A stretch of 36,443 bases of DNA, from the NCBI GenBank assembly GCA_005805305.1, contig SYMW01000113.1, positions 1 to 36,443 of the forward strand, written 5' to 3'. The position numbers and the translations under genes were made by a program. The DNA is from Verrucomicrobiales bacterium (GTDB lineage: Bacteria > Verrucomicrobiota > Verrucomicrobiia > Limisphaerales > F1-80-MAGS106). The notes under the pieces were generated by a model that ran no database searches, had not been told where the DNA came from, and saw only the letters and a list, made by a program, of their open reading frames with translations. Positions 17,816 through 27,546 of this stretch are shown here, one piece after another. Positions within the stretch are counted from its first letter, which is position 1; each line of letters opens with the position of its first letter.

Positions 17816-20059
17816 TCAATCGAGGTGCATCAGTTCGTTCAAGTTGAGCACCAGCAGGCAAAACCGGGTGAGCGCATCTTCCATTGAGAGTCGCTCTTGA
17901 TCGCGCAGCCCGAAAAGGAACTGAACACCCCGCTCGACTTCGTCGTGGGCGGGTTTACGGGCTGTGGCCAGGTGCAACGCCCGCTCGACACACTTCTGCG
18001 GCGAGTTCCCGACCTCGGAGCGGATCCTGCCCGAGAGGAGCGAGGCGTTCCGGTTCAAAAAATCACCGTTCAGAGCCCCGAGCGCCTGGGTCGGCTGCAC
18101 CGTCGTGAATCGCACCGGAGTGGACCGATCCGTTTCGGCCATGTCAAAAGTCTCCAAAATCGGGGTCACTAAGGACCGTTTTGCGTGAATGTAAACGCTC
18201 CGCCGCGCCTGCTCAGAAGCAGGAGAACTCCCCCACCCGTTGCCGGGCTGGGATTGTCCGGCCAACACTTCTGCGGGAATGTCCACGTAAATCCCTGGCC
18301 CAAACATCTTCAAATTCAAGGAATCTGCGACCGTTAGAATCGTGTCCCGAACCTCTTCGGCGGTCAACCGGCGCATGTCAAAGCGCCACAACCAATCGTT
18401 CGCTGGATCGGCCTTCAAAGGACCCTCTCGACCTCCGGAAGACATCCGGTAGGTCTCCGAATGCATGATCAGCCGATGCATGGCCTTGACGCTCCAGCCA
18501 GAGGCCATGAACTCGCACGCCAGCCAATCCAGCAACTCAGGATGAGTTGGCAAGTCGCCCTGCAATCCAAAATTGTTCGCGCTCCGAACAAGGCCGCGGC
18601 CGAAGTGATACTGCCAAAGCCGGTTCGCCATCACTCGAGCTGCCATGGGGTTTCCATCGGAGGCAATCCATGCCGCCAAAAGACTCCGCAAACCGGTCGT
18701 TTTTCCGTTGTTCGGGCTCGTCGATGGAATGGTCACCTCCGGTGGGTTGAGCACGGTTGGAAATCCCGGCGCGACCTTCTCCCCGGGCGCTCCGGGGTTT
18801 CCTCGCGCGAGCAGGAATGTCTCTCGGACAGCAGGTCCCGGCTCGCTCACCACGAGGGCTTTCGCGACGGGGATGGATTCCACCTTAAGCGTCGGCAGCA
18901 CCCGCCGAGCCTCCCGATGCTGCTCAAACACCGCGTCCCCCACCACGGCCCTGGCCTCCTTCTCCCAACGTTTTTCGAATTCCTTGCCTTCAAGCTGGTT
19001 CGTCCCAAGCGAGCCCGAGAGGGAGCGTTGAAAACGCGCCTCCGCCTCAGCCACCACTGATTCCATCGCCCTGCGTTTGCCTTCGATCTCCCGCACTAGG
19101 TTCAAATAAGACGCTTTTTCCGCCGCATTTGAAAAGATCGGGGACTCGTCTGTCGCGCCTCCGTTTCGATAATGGTTGATGTTGTTGAAGAACGCGAGCA
19201 AACGGTAATAATCCCGCTGCGGCACGGGATCAATCTTGTGGTTGTGGCACCGCGCGCAATCAATCGTGAGTCCCAAGAAGACCTGCCCCGTCGTCATCAC
19301 CAAATCGTCCAAGGCATCATATCTCGCGAGCTCGCGATCCGCCGGTTCGTCATCCCAGATGCCAAGCCTGTAATAACCCGTCGCTATCAACCCGTCCGCC
19401 TCCTCTTGCACCGAGGGCGCGACCAACTCGTCCCCCGCGAGCTGCTCGCGCACAAATCGGTCATATGGCTTGTCCGCGTTAAAGGATCGGATCACGTAAT
19501 CCCGATAGCGCCACGCATGGGGCTTGGCGCCGTCCCGTTCGTAGCTGTTGCTCTCCGCGAAGCGCACCAAATCGAGCCAGTGACGCCCCCACTTCTCCCC
19601 GTAGCGCGGAGAACTCAACAGGCGCTCTATCAATTTCTCCCAAGCCTGCGGATCGGTGTCCGCCTCAAAAGCCGCCACCTCTTCCAGGGTTGGCGGAAGA
19701 CCAGTGAGATCGTAAGCGGCCCGTCGAACCAACTCACGCCGGGTCGCTCGCGAATTAGGCGCCAGCTGTTTCGCGGCCTGGCTTGCCAGCACAAATGCGT
19801 CGATCGGATTGACAGGCCGCCGCTCGAGCTCAGTCGACTTGCCCATTCTCTCCTGCGCTGCCGCTGCTGGCGCCGTCGCCGGAACGGACGGGCGGCGCAG
19901 CGGTTGAAAAGCCCAATGGACCCGCTCTTTCGCTCCAGAAGCGGGTTGCAGTTTTGGATTCGCGGACGTCTCCCCCAACACCAACGAGCCTCCAAGGAAT
20001 GTCAGGGCAAACCGGAGGCATATGGCCGAGTTCAAGTGCGTTCGCACGGAGTTGGTCAT
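17816..20059 (-). CDS. DUF1549 + DUF1553 (PSCyt2/PSD1) exported protein (first pair)
   Basis: A 747-residue protein, first gene of the minus-strand five-gene block. A hydrophobic segment near residues 12-28 ending in GETSA looks like a signal peptide. DUF1549 marks are YDLTGLPPTLEE, YGEKWGRHWLD, YDRFVREQLAGDE and the CxxCH motif CARCH (C268, C271, H272). DUF1553 marks are NRLWQYHFGRG, HSETYRMSS, VRDTILTVADSLN and TVQPTQALGALNG. The arrangement mirrors the 14040-16136 protein. Any promoter for the block should lie in the 65 bases between 20060 and the priA stop at 20125 or further upstream; I see no clear one. Function unproven. Confidence 0.92.
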   Translation of the reverse strand: MTNSVRTHLNSAICLRFALTFLGGSLVLGETSANPKLQPASGAKERVHWAFQPLRRPSVPATAPAAAAQERMGKSTELERRPVNPIDAFVLASQAAKQLAPNSRATRRELVRRAAYDLTGLPPTLEEVAAFEADTDPQAWEKLIERLLSSPRYGEKWGRHWLDLVRFAESNSYERDGAKPHAWRYRDYVIRSFNADKPYDRFVREQLAGDELVAPSVQEEADGLIATGYYRLGIWDDEPADRELARYDALDDLVMTTGQVFLGLTIDCARCHNHKIDPVPQRDYYRLLAFFNNINHYRNGGATDESPIFSNAAEKASYLNLVREIEGKRRAMESVVAEAEARFQRSLSGSLGTNQLEGKEFEKRWEKEARAVVGDAVFEQHREARRVLPTLKVESIPVAKALVVSEPGPAVRETFLLARGNPGAPGEKVAPGFPTVLNPPEVTIPSTSPNNGKTTGLRSLLAAWIASDGNPMAARVMANRLWQYHFGRGLVRSANNFGLQGDLPTHPELLDWLACEFMASGWSVKAMHRLIMHSETYRMSSGGREGPLKADPANDWLWRFDMRRLTAEEVRDTILTVADSLNLKMFGPGIYVDIPAEVLAGQSQPGNGWGSSPASEQARRSVYIHAKRSLVTPILETFDMAETDRSTPVRFTTVQPTQALGALNGDFLNRNASLLSGRIRSEVGNSPQKCVERALHLATARKPAHDEVERGVQFLFGLRDQERLSMEDALTRFCLLVLNLNELMHLD

Positions 20060-20124
20060 CGCCCACCGTTATAAGCATTTCGTCCGCCGCTGTGAACTGG
20101 ATTCTCAGACTCAAACGGTTTCCT

Positions 20125-22389
20125 TCAGGATAAATTGACTGGATCCACATCGATGGTCATCGCGACGCCCTCGGGCAGTCTTAACCGCTGCTGCATCACC
20201 CCCAAGGCAGCGCTGAGTTTTCCCATCGACTTAAGCCGGATCATCATTTGATAGCGAAACTTTCCCTCCGCTTTCAGCAATGGGGCTGGCGCCGGACCAG
20301 CCAAAATGGCGCTTGGGAACTGCTCCAATACTTTCTCGAACTCGCGTTTCACGGTCTCGGCGGTGAATCGAACCTTTTCCTCGTTGGCGCCTCGAAAAGT
20401 CACGAGCGCAACCCGGGCGGCCGGCGGATAGCGGAGTTGGGCGCGCAAACCCAATTCTTCGTCATAAAACCCCTCGAAATCATGCCTCCGTGCATATTGA
20501 ATCGCTCCATGGAACGGAGTGAACGACTGGACGAAGACCTCGCCCTCCACATCCCCGCGACCCGCTCTTCCCGAAACCTGGGTCAACAGTTGAAACGTGC
20601 GCTCCCCCGCCCGGAAATCCGGGATATGGAGGCTCTGGTCGGCATTCACAATTCCCACCAGCGTCACGTTCGGAAAGTGCAGCCCTTTGGCAATCATCTG
20701 CGTTCCCAGCAAGATATCGATCTTGCCGGTCTTGAAATCGCCCAGGATGCGGCGGTAATCATGCTTCTTCTTGAGGGTGTCCGAGTCCATCCGGCTCACC
20801 TTGGCCATAGGAAATAAGCTGGCCAACACTTCTTCGACCTTCTCAGTGCCGAGGCCTGAGAATCGGATCGACGGGTCGCCGCACGCCGCCTGGGGGCAAA
20901 CCTTGGGGGCGCTTTTGGAACTACCGCATATGTGGCAAAGCAAGATCCCATCCCTCCGGTGGTAGGTCATGCTCACGCTGCAAAACTCGCACCCGGCCAC
21001 ATAGCCGCATTTCAGGCACTGCATCGAGGTCGCGTACCCGCGGCGGTTCAGGAACAGCATCACCTGCTCCTTTCTTTCCAATCGCTGCTGAATCGCCTCC
21101 TTGAGGGGTGGAGAAAAAATGGGCGGCCCTTTCTCGGATCGAATCGTCAAGCGCATGTCCACAACCCGAATCAGCGGCATTTTCTTGTCATCCGCGCGGC
21201 GCGTCATTTCAAGCAATCCGTATTTCCCCTCACGCGCGTTATGGTAGCTCTCCATGGAGGGCGTGGCGGATCCAAGGACGACCACGGCGGACTCCATCTG
21301 CCCGCGAACCACAGCCACGTCCCGGGCATGGTAACGCGGCGTTTCTTCCTGCTTGTAGGAAAATTCGTGTTCTTCGTCGACGATGATCAGGCCCAGCGGA
21401 TCGACCGGCGCGAAGACCGCGGAGCGCGCTCCGATCACGATGCGAGCCCGGCCTTGGCGAATCTTGTGCCATTCATCGTGGCGCTCTCCTGCCGAAAGGT
21501 GGCTGTGGAGCACGGCCACCATGGTCTGGAGCGGGCCCTGGCAAAATCGAGCCTTGAATCGTTCCACCGTTTGGGGAGTCAGAGAAATCTCGGGCACCAG
21601 AACGATCGCGCCCTTGCCCAGCCGCAGGGTGCGATCGATCGCCTGGAGGTAAACCTCTGTTTTTCCGCTGCCGGTCACCCCGTGGAGCAGAAACGTTCGC
21701 TCACCCGCCCCAGAGGCGCCTCGAGAGCCCGCGGGAAGGTCCAAGGCCGCCTCGATCCGGACCAAAGCCGCGCGCTGCTCGTCGTTGAGGACCAACGAAG
21801 TCGTGGGCAAGATGGTCTCCTGGGCGTAGGGATCCCTCTCGTCGATTTCCGAACGAATCTCGATCAACCCCTTCTCCTCCAGGCGCCGCAGCATTTCGAC
21901 GGTGGTCTGCAGGATCTCTCGCGCTTGCGTCATCCTCACCTGGCCCTGCGCGCGAAGGTTCTTCAACACATTCGACTGGCGTTTCGTCAAGCCGAGCTCG
22001 GCGGATTTATTCGCGAGTGGCCGCGCGACCAATCGCTCGCGCCAGGCGCTGTCCTCGCGGCGCACCGCGTCAGGCAGGATACTCTTGAGCGCCATCTCCA
22101 TTGCGCAACAGTAATAGTCCCCGATCCATCGCGCCAATCTCAAGACGGGGGGCGTCACCAAGGCATGATCACCAATAACCTTGATGATGTCCTTCAAGAC
22201 GCCCACCTCCGTCCGACCCGCCAATGCCGTCACATAACCCAGAACCTCGCGTCTGCCGAAAGGAACCCTCACGCGCGACCCGACGCTAGTCAACGGAATC
22301 CATTCGGGCGGCACCCGATAATCAAATTCCTTTCGAAGCGCTATATCGAGCGCCACCCTCGCAATCGTCACAAGTCGAGCAAACCCCAT
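20125..22389 (-). CDS. priA: Primosomal protein N' (replication restart helicase PriA)
   Basis: A 3'-5' superfamily 2 helicase that recognises stalled forks and loads the replicative helicase for restart. I start at an ATG (22387-22389) giving MGFARLVTIARVALDIAL, which fits the PriA N-terminal DNA-binding domain and follows a run of G bases; the longer frame to 22524 adds 45 unconserved residues. In the 754-residue protein Walker A is GVTGSGKT (237-244), the DEEH box is at 338-341 and LGSATPS follows. Eight zinc-binding cysteines are intact (458, 461, 467, 470, 485, 488, 498, 503). IDILLGTQMIAKG and VSGRAGRG complete the helicase motifs. It is divergent from the DUF1080 gene. Confidence 0.95.
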   Translation of the reverse strand: MGFARLVTIARVALDIALRKEFDYRVPPEWIPLTSVGSRVRVPFGRREVLGYVTALAGRTEVGVLKDIIKVIGDHALVTPPVLRLARWIGDYYCCAMEMALKSILPDAVRREDSAWRERLVARPLANKSAELGLTKRQSNVLKNLRAQGQVRMTQAREILQTTVEMLRRLEEKGLIEIRSEIDERDPYAQETILPTTSLVLNDEQRAALVRIEAALDLPAGSRGASGAGERTFLLHGVTGSGKTEVYLQAIDRTLRLGKGAIVLVPEISLTPQTVERFKARFCQGPLQTMVAVLHSHLSAGERHDEWHKIRQGRARIVIGARSAVFAPVDPLGLIIVDEEHEFSYKQEETPRYHARDVAVVRGQMESAVVVLGSATPSMESYHNAREGKYGLLEMTRRADDKKMPLIRVVDMRLTIRSEKGPPIFSPPLKEAIQQRLERKEQVMLFLNRRGYATSMQCLKCGYVAGCEFCSVSMTYHRRDGILLCHICGSSKSAPKVCPQAACGDPSIRFSGLGTEKVEEVLASLFPMAKVSRMDSDTLKKKHDYRRILGDFKTGKIDILLGTQMIAKGLHFPNVTLVGIVNADQSLHIPDFRAGERTFQLLTQVSGRAGRGDVEGEVFVQSFTPFHGAIQYARRHDFEGFYDEELGLRAQLRYPPAARVALVTFRGANEEKVRFTAETVKREFEKVLEQFPSAILAGPAPAPLLKAEGKFRYQMMIRLKSMGKLSAALGVMQQRLRLPEGVAMTIDVDPVNLS

Positions 22390-22605
22390 CCCCCCGCGCC
22401 CGTCAACCAACCACCCCGGCGAACCATTGGTCAAAAGGCAGAAAAACACCGCGCGACGCGGTCTCCCAAATCTTCCAAACTTCCAAAACCACACCCCAAG
22501 TCGAGGACCAACGAGACGCCACACTCGGCAACACTCGTGTTCGAGGCGAGTCCGATCGCCCTAGGAGACCATTGACCACGCCAACAAATTGGTTAGTCTC
22601 TAGCC

Positions 22606-23937
22606 ATGATCAATTCCACCATCCTTGGGAACGTCGGCTTTTCAGCACTCCTCGGCGGGCTCATGGCATCCTTCGCCACCGATCGGCTCGAGGCCGCGCA
22701 GTCCGCGCCAAAAAGCTTCACCTCTTTATTCAACGGCAAAGACCTGACTGGCTGGCATGGGATGGGTCATTTCGACCCTCGACAGCTCGCTTCCATGACC
22801 GAAGACCAACGAAATGCCAAGCGGGCCAAGGACACCGAAGACGCCAAAAAACATTGGTCCGTGGATAAAGGGGAGCTGGTCAACGACGGCCACGGGGCGT
22901 ATCTCACCACGGACGCCCAATTTGGTGACATGGAGTTCCTCATCGATTACAAAACCGTCGCTTTGGCGGACAGTGGCATCTATCTCCGCGCCACTCCGCA
23001 AGTCCAGATCTGGGATTTCACAAAAGAGGGGGGCAAATGGAACATCGGCGCGGACAAAGGCTCAGGCGGATTGTGGAACAACAGTCCTGGAGCTCCAGGG
23101 AAGGACCCTGCCGTGATGGCCGACAAGCCCTTCGGCCAGTGGAACCATTTCCGCATCGTGCAGATCGGCGAAAGAACCTCCATCTGGCTCAACGACAAAC
23201 ACGTGGTCGATCACGCCCGCATGGAAAACTTCTGGGACCGGAAAGCTCCCTTGTTCGCCAAGGGCCCCATCCAACTCCAAACGCACGGCGGTGAAATCAG
23301 GTGGAGAAATCTGTTTATTCGCGAAATCCCGGCCACGGAAGCCAACGCGACGCTCGCAAAACAAGGCGAAACGGGTTTTACGCCTATATTCAATGGAAAG
23401 AATTTCGATGGTTGGAGCGGCCCGATCGACAATTATGAGATCAAGGACGGCGCCATCGTTTGCAAAGCAGGAAAAGGGGGCACGATCTATACTAAGGAAG
23501 AGTTCGGCGACTTCGTGGTTCGATTGGAGTTCAAATTGCCGCCCGGCGGGAACAATGGCCTGGCGATCCGGTATCCCGGCCAGGGGGATCCAGCCTACAC
23601 CGGCATGTGCGAGCTCCAAATCCTGGACAACGAGGCCGAGAAATACAGCAAACTGGACGCCCGCCAGTACCACGGATCGGCCTACGGGATGATCCCCGCG
23701 GCACGCGGATTCCACCGAGGTCCGGGCGAATGGAATTTCCAGCAAGTCACGGTAAAAGGCTCTTCGATCGAGGTCGAATTGAACGGCACGCAAATCCTCA
23801 ATGGGGACGTTGGCAAGGTCACCGAGTTCATGGCCAACACCCCGCACCCGGGGAAGGGCCGACCAAGCGGGCACTTCGGCTTCGCCGGTCATAGCGATCC
23901 CGTGATGTTCCGCAACGTGCGGGTCAAAAAGCTATAG
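22606..23937 (+). CDS. Exported protein with two DUF1080 (3-keto-disaccharide hydrolase-type) domains
   Basis: A 443-residue protein with two DUF1080 (concanavalin-like jelly roll) domains, about residues 36-238 and 253-443. Each opens with the same signature, SLFNGKDLTGWHG and PIFNGKNFDGWSG. Some DUF1080 proteins act on 3-keto-glycosides; others probably only bind carbohydrate. The N-terminus (LGNVGFSALLGGLMASFA) is a weak signal peptide. In the second domain QYHGSAYGMIPA and ELQILDNEAE are typical. A TIM-barrel sugar isomerase-like protein follows two genes later, a combination found in 3-keto-sugar pathways. The 216 bases upstream, shared with priA, should carry both promoters. Confidence 0.88.
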   Translation: MINSTILGNVGFSALLGGLMASFATDRLEAAQSAPKSFTSLFNGKDLTGWHGMGHFDPRQLASMTEDQRNAKRAKDTEDAKKHWSVDKGELVNDGHGAYLTTDAQFGDMEFLIDYKTVALADSGIYLRATPQVQIWDFTKEGGKWNIGADKGSGGLWNNSPGAPGKDPAVMADKPFGQWNHFRIVQIGERTSIWLNDKHVVDHARMENFWDRKAPLFAKGPIQLQTHGGEIRWRNLFIREIPATEANATLAKQGETGFTPIFNGKNFDGWSGPIDNYEIKDGAIVCKAGKGGTIYTKEEFGDFVVRLEFKLPPGGNNGLAIRYPGQGDPAYTGMCELQILDNEAEKYSKLDARQYHGSAYGMIPAARGFHRGPGEWNFQQVTVKGSSIEVELNGTQILNGDVGKVTEFMANTPHPGKGRPSGHFGFAGHSDPVMFRNVRVKKL

Positions 23938-24060
23938 TTCCTATCCGGTGCAGAGGAGCCCATCGGAGCCTCGATCGGCCCGTGATCTGACCATCTGAAA
24001 GCACCCGCTGATCCGAAACTCGAGGCAGCCCCCTCGAATCGAGAAGCAGGCGCTCCCAGG

Positions 24061-26556
24061 TTGAATCGCTACTCGGTGTCGGTCAGGGATCTGGTCGCAT
24101 TCGTCTGCGGAACGGGAGATCTTGGCTCGCAAGGCTCCGTGACCTCTCCGACCCGAGCCGCGGAAGGCGTTGAAGGACACAAACAACTTCAATCATCACG
24201 GCCCCCGGGCTATGTCCGCGAGTTCGCCGTCGAGGACGTCATCGAGACAACTTCGTTCCAACTCCGGCTCCGTGGGCGCGTCGACGGCTATTGGATCACT
24301 CACGACGAACTGTTCGTTGAGGAGATAAAAACGCGCACGAGCCCGGGTTTGCCGAGCGCTTCCGAGTCAGCCTTGCATTGGGCCCAAGCGCGCGTCTACG
24401 GAGCTTTGTTGTTCCGCGCTCTCAGCCCTCGAAAGGGGACGCTCCGCCTCCACCTCACCTATCTCCACATTCCCAGCGGCGAAGTGCAGACGGTCGAAGC
24501 CACGTCGGCGGGTGGCGAACTTGAGGCATTTTACAAAGATGTCCTTGCGACCTACACCGAGTGGCTGGCTCTTCACTCCGCTTTGGTGAAAGGGCGCAAT
24601 GAGTCGCTGGAATCCACGTCCTTTCCGTTCCCCAGTTTCCGACTTGGACAGCGCGAGATGGCCAAGCGCGTCTACCGCGCCGCAATGAAAGGAGGCCGCG
24701 CCTTCGTAGAGGCTCCAACGGGCATTGGCAAAACCCTCTCCACTCTCTTTCCCGCCCTGAAGGCTCTGAGAACGGAAACCTTTCAGAGGATCCTGTATTT
24801 GACCGCGAAAACCCCTGGCAGAGCCATCGCCGAAAGCGCGCTGCGGGAACTCCAAACAGCCGGCGCCAAGTGCCGCGCCATCACGCTGTCGGCGAGAAAC
24901 CAACTCTGTGTGCGGGACGGCGCGCCGTGCGACGCGGCAACGTGCCCTTTGGCTGCCGGCTATTTCGACCGCCGCCTCGCCGCGATGAGGCAATTGCTCA
25001 GCCAACCTCTCATGACCCGCTCGTCGGTGGAGCAGGCCAGCCAGCGGTTTCAGTTATGCCCCTATGCGCTGTCGATGGACTTGGCGCCCTGGATGGATGT
25101 GGTGATCGGGGATTACAACCACTTGTTCGATCCCAGGGCGAGGTTGGAGTTTTTAGAAAACGCCTCCCATGGATCCTTCGTGTTGATTGACGAAGCCCAC
25201 AACCTCGTGGATCGAGCCCGTGACATGTTCAGCGCGACCCTCTCACCCATGGCGCTGTCCCGTGTCCGCAAACAACTCCAACCGCTCGCGCCCGCCCTCG
25301 CCAAGACGCTGCGCTCGCTCGAACGATCCCTGCTTTCGGCCATGGGTGGCCACCAAGACCGCGCTGCCACCGGAAGCGCCGCCGGCCAGGAATTGGAGAA
25401 CGCCGTGTTGCCTCTGTTTGGCGATCCCGCCGCCGCGCGGCGCGCCCTAAGGGGACTGCCCGTTGCCGGCTCGGATGAGGCGCCCGCATCCCTGGACGCT
25501 GGGGGATTCGCCGAGGGCCGGGCGGCTTCCGAGCCGCCCAAGGGAATTGAGAGACCCCTGGTGGAATTCCTCAGGCTGGCCTCGGAATGGCTCGCAGAGA
25601 AGACCAACCGTTCAGAACCGGAGATCCATGGGGATTTGGGCGAAATCTATTTCGAAGCAACCGCGTGGCTTTCGACCTTTCGGCGGTTTGACGAACGTTA
25701 CGCGACATTGTTCGAAACAGGCGGCACTCCGCTCGTCACTTTGTTCTGCCTGGATCCGTCTGCCCGATTGAGAGAGGTCCTCGATCGCTGTTCCGGCGCT
25801 GTTTTCTTCTCGGCAACACTGTCGCCGCTCAAGTATTTCCGTGAATTGCTCGGAGGAAAGGAAGACGATCAAACCCTCGCGCTCCCCTCCCCTTTCCCCC
25901 CGGAGAATTGCCAGATCTTCATCAACGACAACATCCAGACCACGCATCGAACTCGCATGGAAACGCTCCAGTCAGTGGCGGCTTCGATAATCGCGTTCAT
26001 CGAGGCCCGCATGGGAAACTATATCGCTTTCTTTCCCTCTTTCCGATACTTGGCGGAGGTGCTCGAGCGCGTTCGCACTCAGGCGCCAGGCATTTGCACG
26101 GTGATCCAGGAGCCGCGCATGAGCGGGGAGCAACGAAACGCCTTCCTGGCTCGTTTCACAGCCGAGCCACAAGAAACCCAAATCGGGTTCGCCGTGATGG
26201 GGGGCATTTTCGGGGAAGGCGTGGACTTGGTGGGCGACCGGCTTTCCGGGGCCGTCGTCGTGGGTGTTGGCCTCCCCCAATTATCGTTCCGGCGGGACGT
26301 GATACGAAGCTTCTTTGAAAGGAACGGGCAGCCTGGTTTTGACTACGCCTACACCTTCCCCGGGATGAATCGCGTGATTCAGGCGGCCGGGCGGGTTGTG
26401 CGATCTGAATCAGACCGTGGACTGCTGCTGCTGATCGACTCTCGATTTCGTGAACGGCGCTACCGCGATTTGCTCCCGCCGTGGTGGCGCATTCAGACAG
26501 CGCGGAGTGCCGAGGCGCTGAGCCACGGAGCGAAGGAGTTCTGGAGTTCTCCTTAG
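24061..26556 (+). CDS. Cas4/RecB-type nuclease fused to XPD/DinG-family Fe-S helicase
   Basis: An 831-residue fusion. The N-terminal part carries all RecB-type PD-(D/E)XK landmarks: H40, D75 in RGRVDG, E88 and K90 in EEIKT, and Q109xxxY113 in QARVY. It lacks the Cas4 cysteine cluster. The helicase has Walker A GIGKT (221-225), four Fe-S cluster cysteines in XPD-like spacing (C283, C290, C295, C333), DEAH (377-380), VFFSATLSP, and motif VI QAAGRVVRS (774-782). This points to 5'-3' unwinding coupled to single-strand cutting. It starts at a TTG (24061); a stop lies in frame at 23983 and no ATG intervenes. A low-complexity Ala/Gly-rich insert lies near 460-490. It stands between unrelated sugar genes and may serve repair or defence. 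Confidence 0.88.
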   Translation: MNRYSVSVRDLVAFVCGTGDLGSQGSVTSPTRAAEGVEGHKQLQSSRPPGYVREFAVEDVIETTSFQLRLRGRVDGYWITHDELFVEEIKTRTSPGLPSASESALHWAQARVYGALLFRALSPRKGTLRLHLTYLHIPSGEVQTVEATSAGGELEAFYKDVLATYTEWLALHSALVKGRNESLESTSFPFPSFRLGQREMAKRVYRAAMKGGRAFVEAPTGIGKTLSTLFPALKALRTETFQRILYLTAKTPGRAIAESALRELQTAGAKCRAITLSARNQLCVRDGAPCDAATCPLAAGYFDRRLAAMRQLLSQPLMTRSSVEQASQRFQLCPYALSMDLAPWMDVVIGDYNHLFDPRARLEFLENASHGSFVLIDEAHNLVDRARDMFSATLSPMALSRVRKQLQPLAPALAKTLRSLERSLLSAMGGHQDRAATGSAAGQELENAVLPLFGDPAAARRALRGLPVAGSDEAPASLDAGGFAEGRAASEPPKGIERPLVEFLRLASEWLAEKTNRSEPEIHGDLGEIYFEATAWLSTFRRFDERYATLFETGGTPLVTLFCLDPSARLREVLDRCSGAVFFSATLSPLKYFRELLGGKEDDQTLALPSPFPPENCQIFINDNIQTTHRTRMETLQSVAASIIAFIEARMGNYIAFFPSFRYLAEVLERVRTQAPGICTVIQEPRMSGEQRNAFLARFTAEPQETQIGFAVMGGIFGEGVDLVGDRLSGAVVVGVGLPQLSFRRDVIRSFFERNGQPGFDYAYTFPGMNRVIQAAGRVVRSESDRGLLLLIDSRFRERRYRDLLPPWWRIQTARSAEALSHGAKEFWSSP

Positions 26557-26667
26557 AACATCCGGGGACTCGGGGACGGAGATCGTCTCGATTTGCCGTT
26601 GACGCCGGCCGAGAATCAGGAGGATTCTTTGTCGAACCCAATCGTTCCCTAACAACTTTTTCGAGAC

Positions 26668-27498
26668 ATGAAAAACATGACCCCTGATACGGCTAGAATT
26701 GCCCTTCGGCCGCTTTTGTCGCTGGCTCTTCTCGTCGCGGCAACCCTGTGTTCCCGCGCGGCGGATCTGACCCTGGGCATCCAAACGTGGACCCTCCGCG
26801 AGTTGAACTTCGACCAAACCGTCGAGTTCGCGGTGAAACACAACATCAAAAACCTCCAGATGATCGGAAAACACGTCGATCCGATGGGGTCAATGGAAGA
26901 AGCCAAGCGCAAGAAGGCGATCTTGGATCAGAACGGGCTCACCTGCTACACATTTGGCGTCGCGGGAACAAGCCTGAACCACGAGGAGAACCGGAAACTA
27001 TTCGAGTTCGCCAAGTTCATGGGGATCAAACTGATTATCGTGGAACCCTCGGATTTCAAAATCTTCGATAGCTTGGAAACACTCGCGAAGGAGTACGACG
27101 TCAAAGTGGCCATCCACAACCACGGCCTGAAGTCGCTGTATGGCAATCCGCAAGTCGTGCGCAATATCATCAAACATCGCGATCCCCGAATTGGGGTTTG
27201 CCTGGACTCTGGCTGGATCACGGCCGCCGGGTTCGATGCCGCCAAGGTTTTCAAGGAGTACGAGGGGCGCGTTTTCGATATCCATCTGAAGGATAAGACC
27301 ATCAAAAAAACCGAAGGGGACGATGTGTCCTTCGACACGCAAATCGGCGAAGGCAAGGCCAATCTGAAAGGCTTGTTGGCGGAGTTGCGAAAATCACATT
27401 GGAACGGAGTTTTGGCCATCGAAACGGACAGCCAAGACTTCGCTCGAAAACCCTCTGAATTCGTCACCGCCGCCGCCCGCTTTATGAAGGATAATTAA
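26668..27498 (+). CDS. Exported TIM-barrel sugar phosphate isomerase/epimerase-like protein
   Basis: A 276-residue protein of the xylose isomerase-like TIM-barrel family. Its N-terminus (LLSLALLVAATLCSRAAD, about 16-33) is a signal peptide, so it acts outside the cytoplasm on free rather than phosphorylated sugars. Barrel strands ending in likely metal ligands are IIVEPSD, VAIHNHG, GVCLDSGW, FDIHLKD and VLAIETD. Related exported proteins act as epimerases or as hydratases in 3-keto-glycoside breakdown; the DUF1080 protein nearby fits that idea, though the helicase gene lies between them. No specific substrate can be assigned. Confidence 0.86.
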   Translation: MKNMTPDTARIALRPLLSLALLVAATLCSRAADLTLGIQTWTLRELNFDQTVEFAVKHNIKNLQMIGKHVDPMGSMEEAKRKKAILDQNGLTCYTFGVAGTSLNHEENRKLFEFAKFMGIKLIIVEPSDFKIFDSLETLAKEYDVKVAIHNHGLKSLYGNPQVVRNIIKHRDPRIGVCLDSGWITAAGFDAAKVFKEYEGRVFDIHLKDKTIKKTEGDDVSFDTQIGEGKANLKGLLAELRKSHWNGVLAIETDSQDFARKPSEFVTAAARFMKDN

Positions 27499-27546
27499 AC
27501 TCTAAACCCGCCGCGCTGTAAAATCCAGGCTGGGCGGCAGCGCAGG

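Noticed and set aside
20932-22575. 547-codon plus-strand open frame
   Set aside because: Antisense to priA, whose Walker, DEEH and zinc motifs are unmistakable; the plus translation is rich in His, Arg and Gln as typical of shadows in GC-rich DNA.
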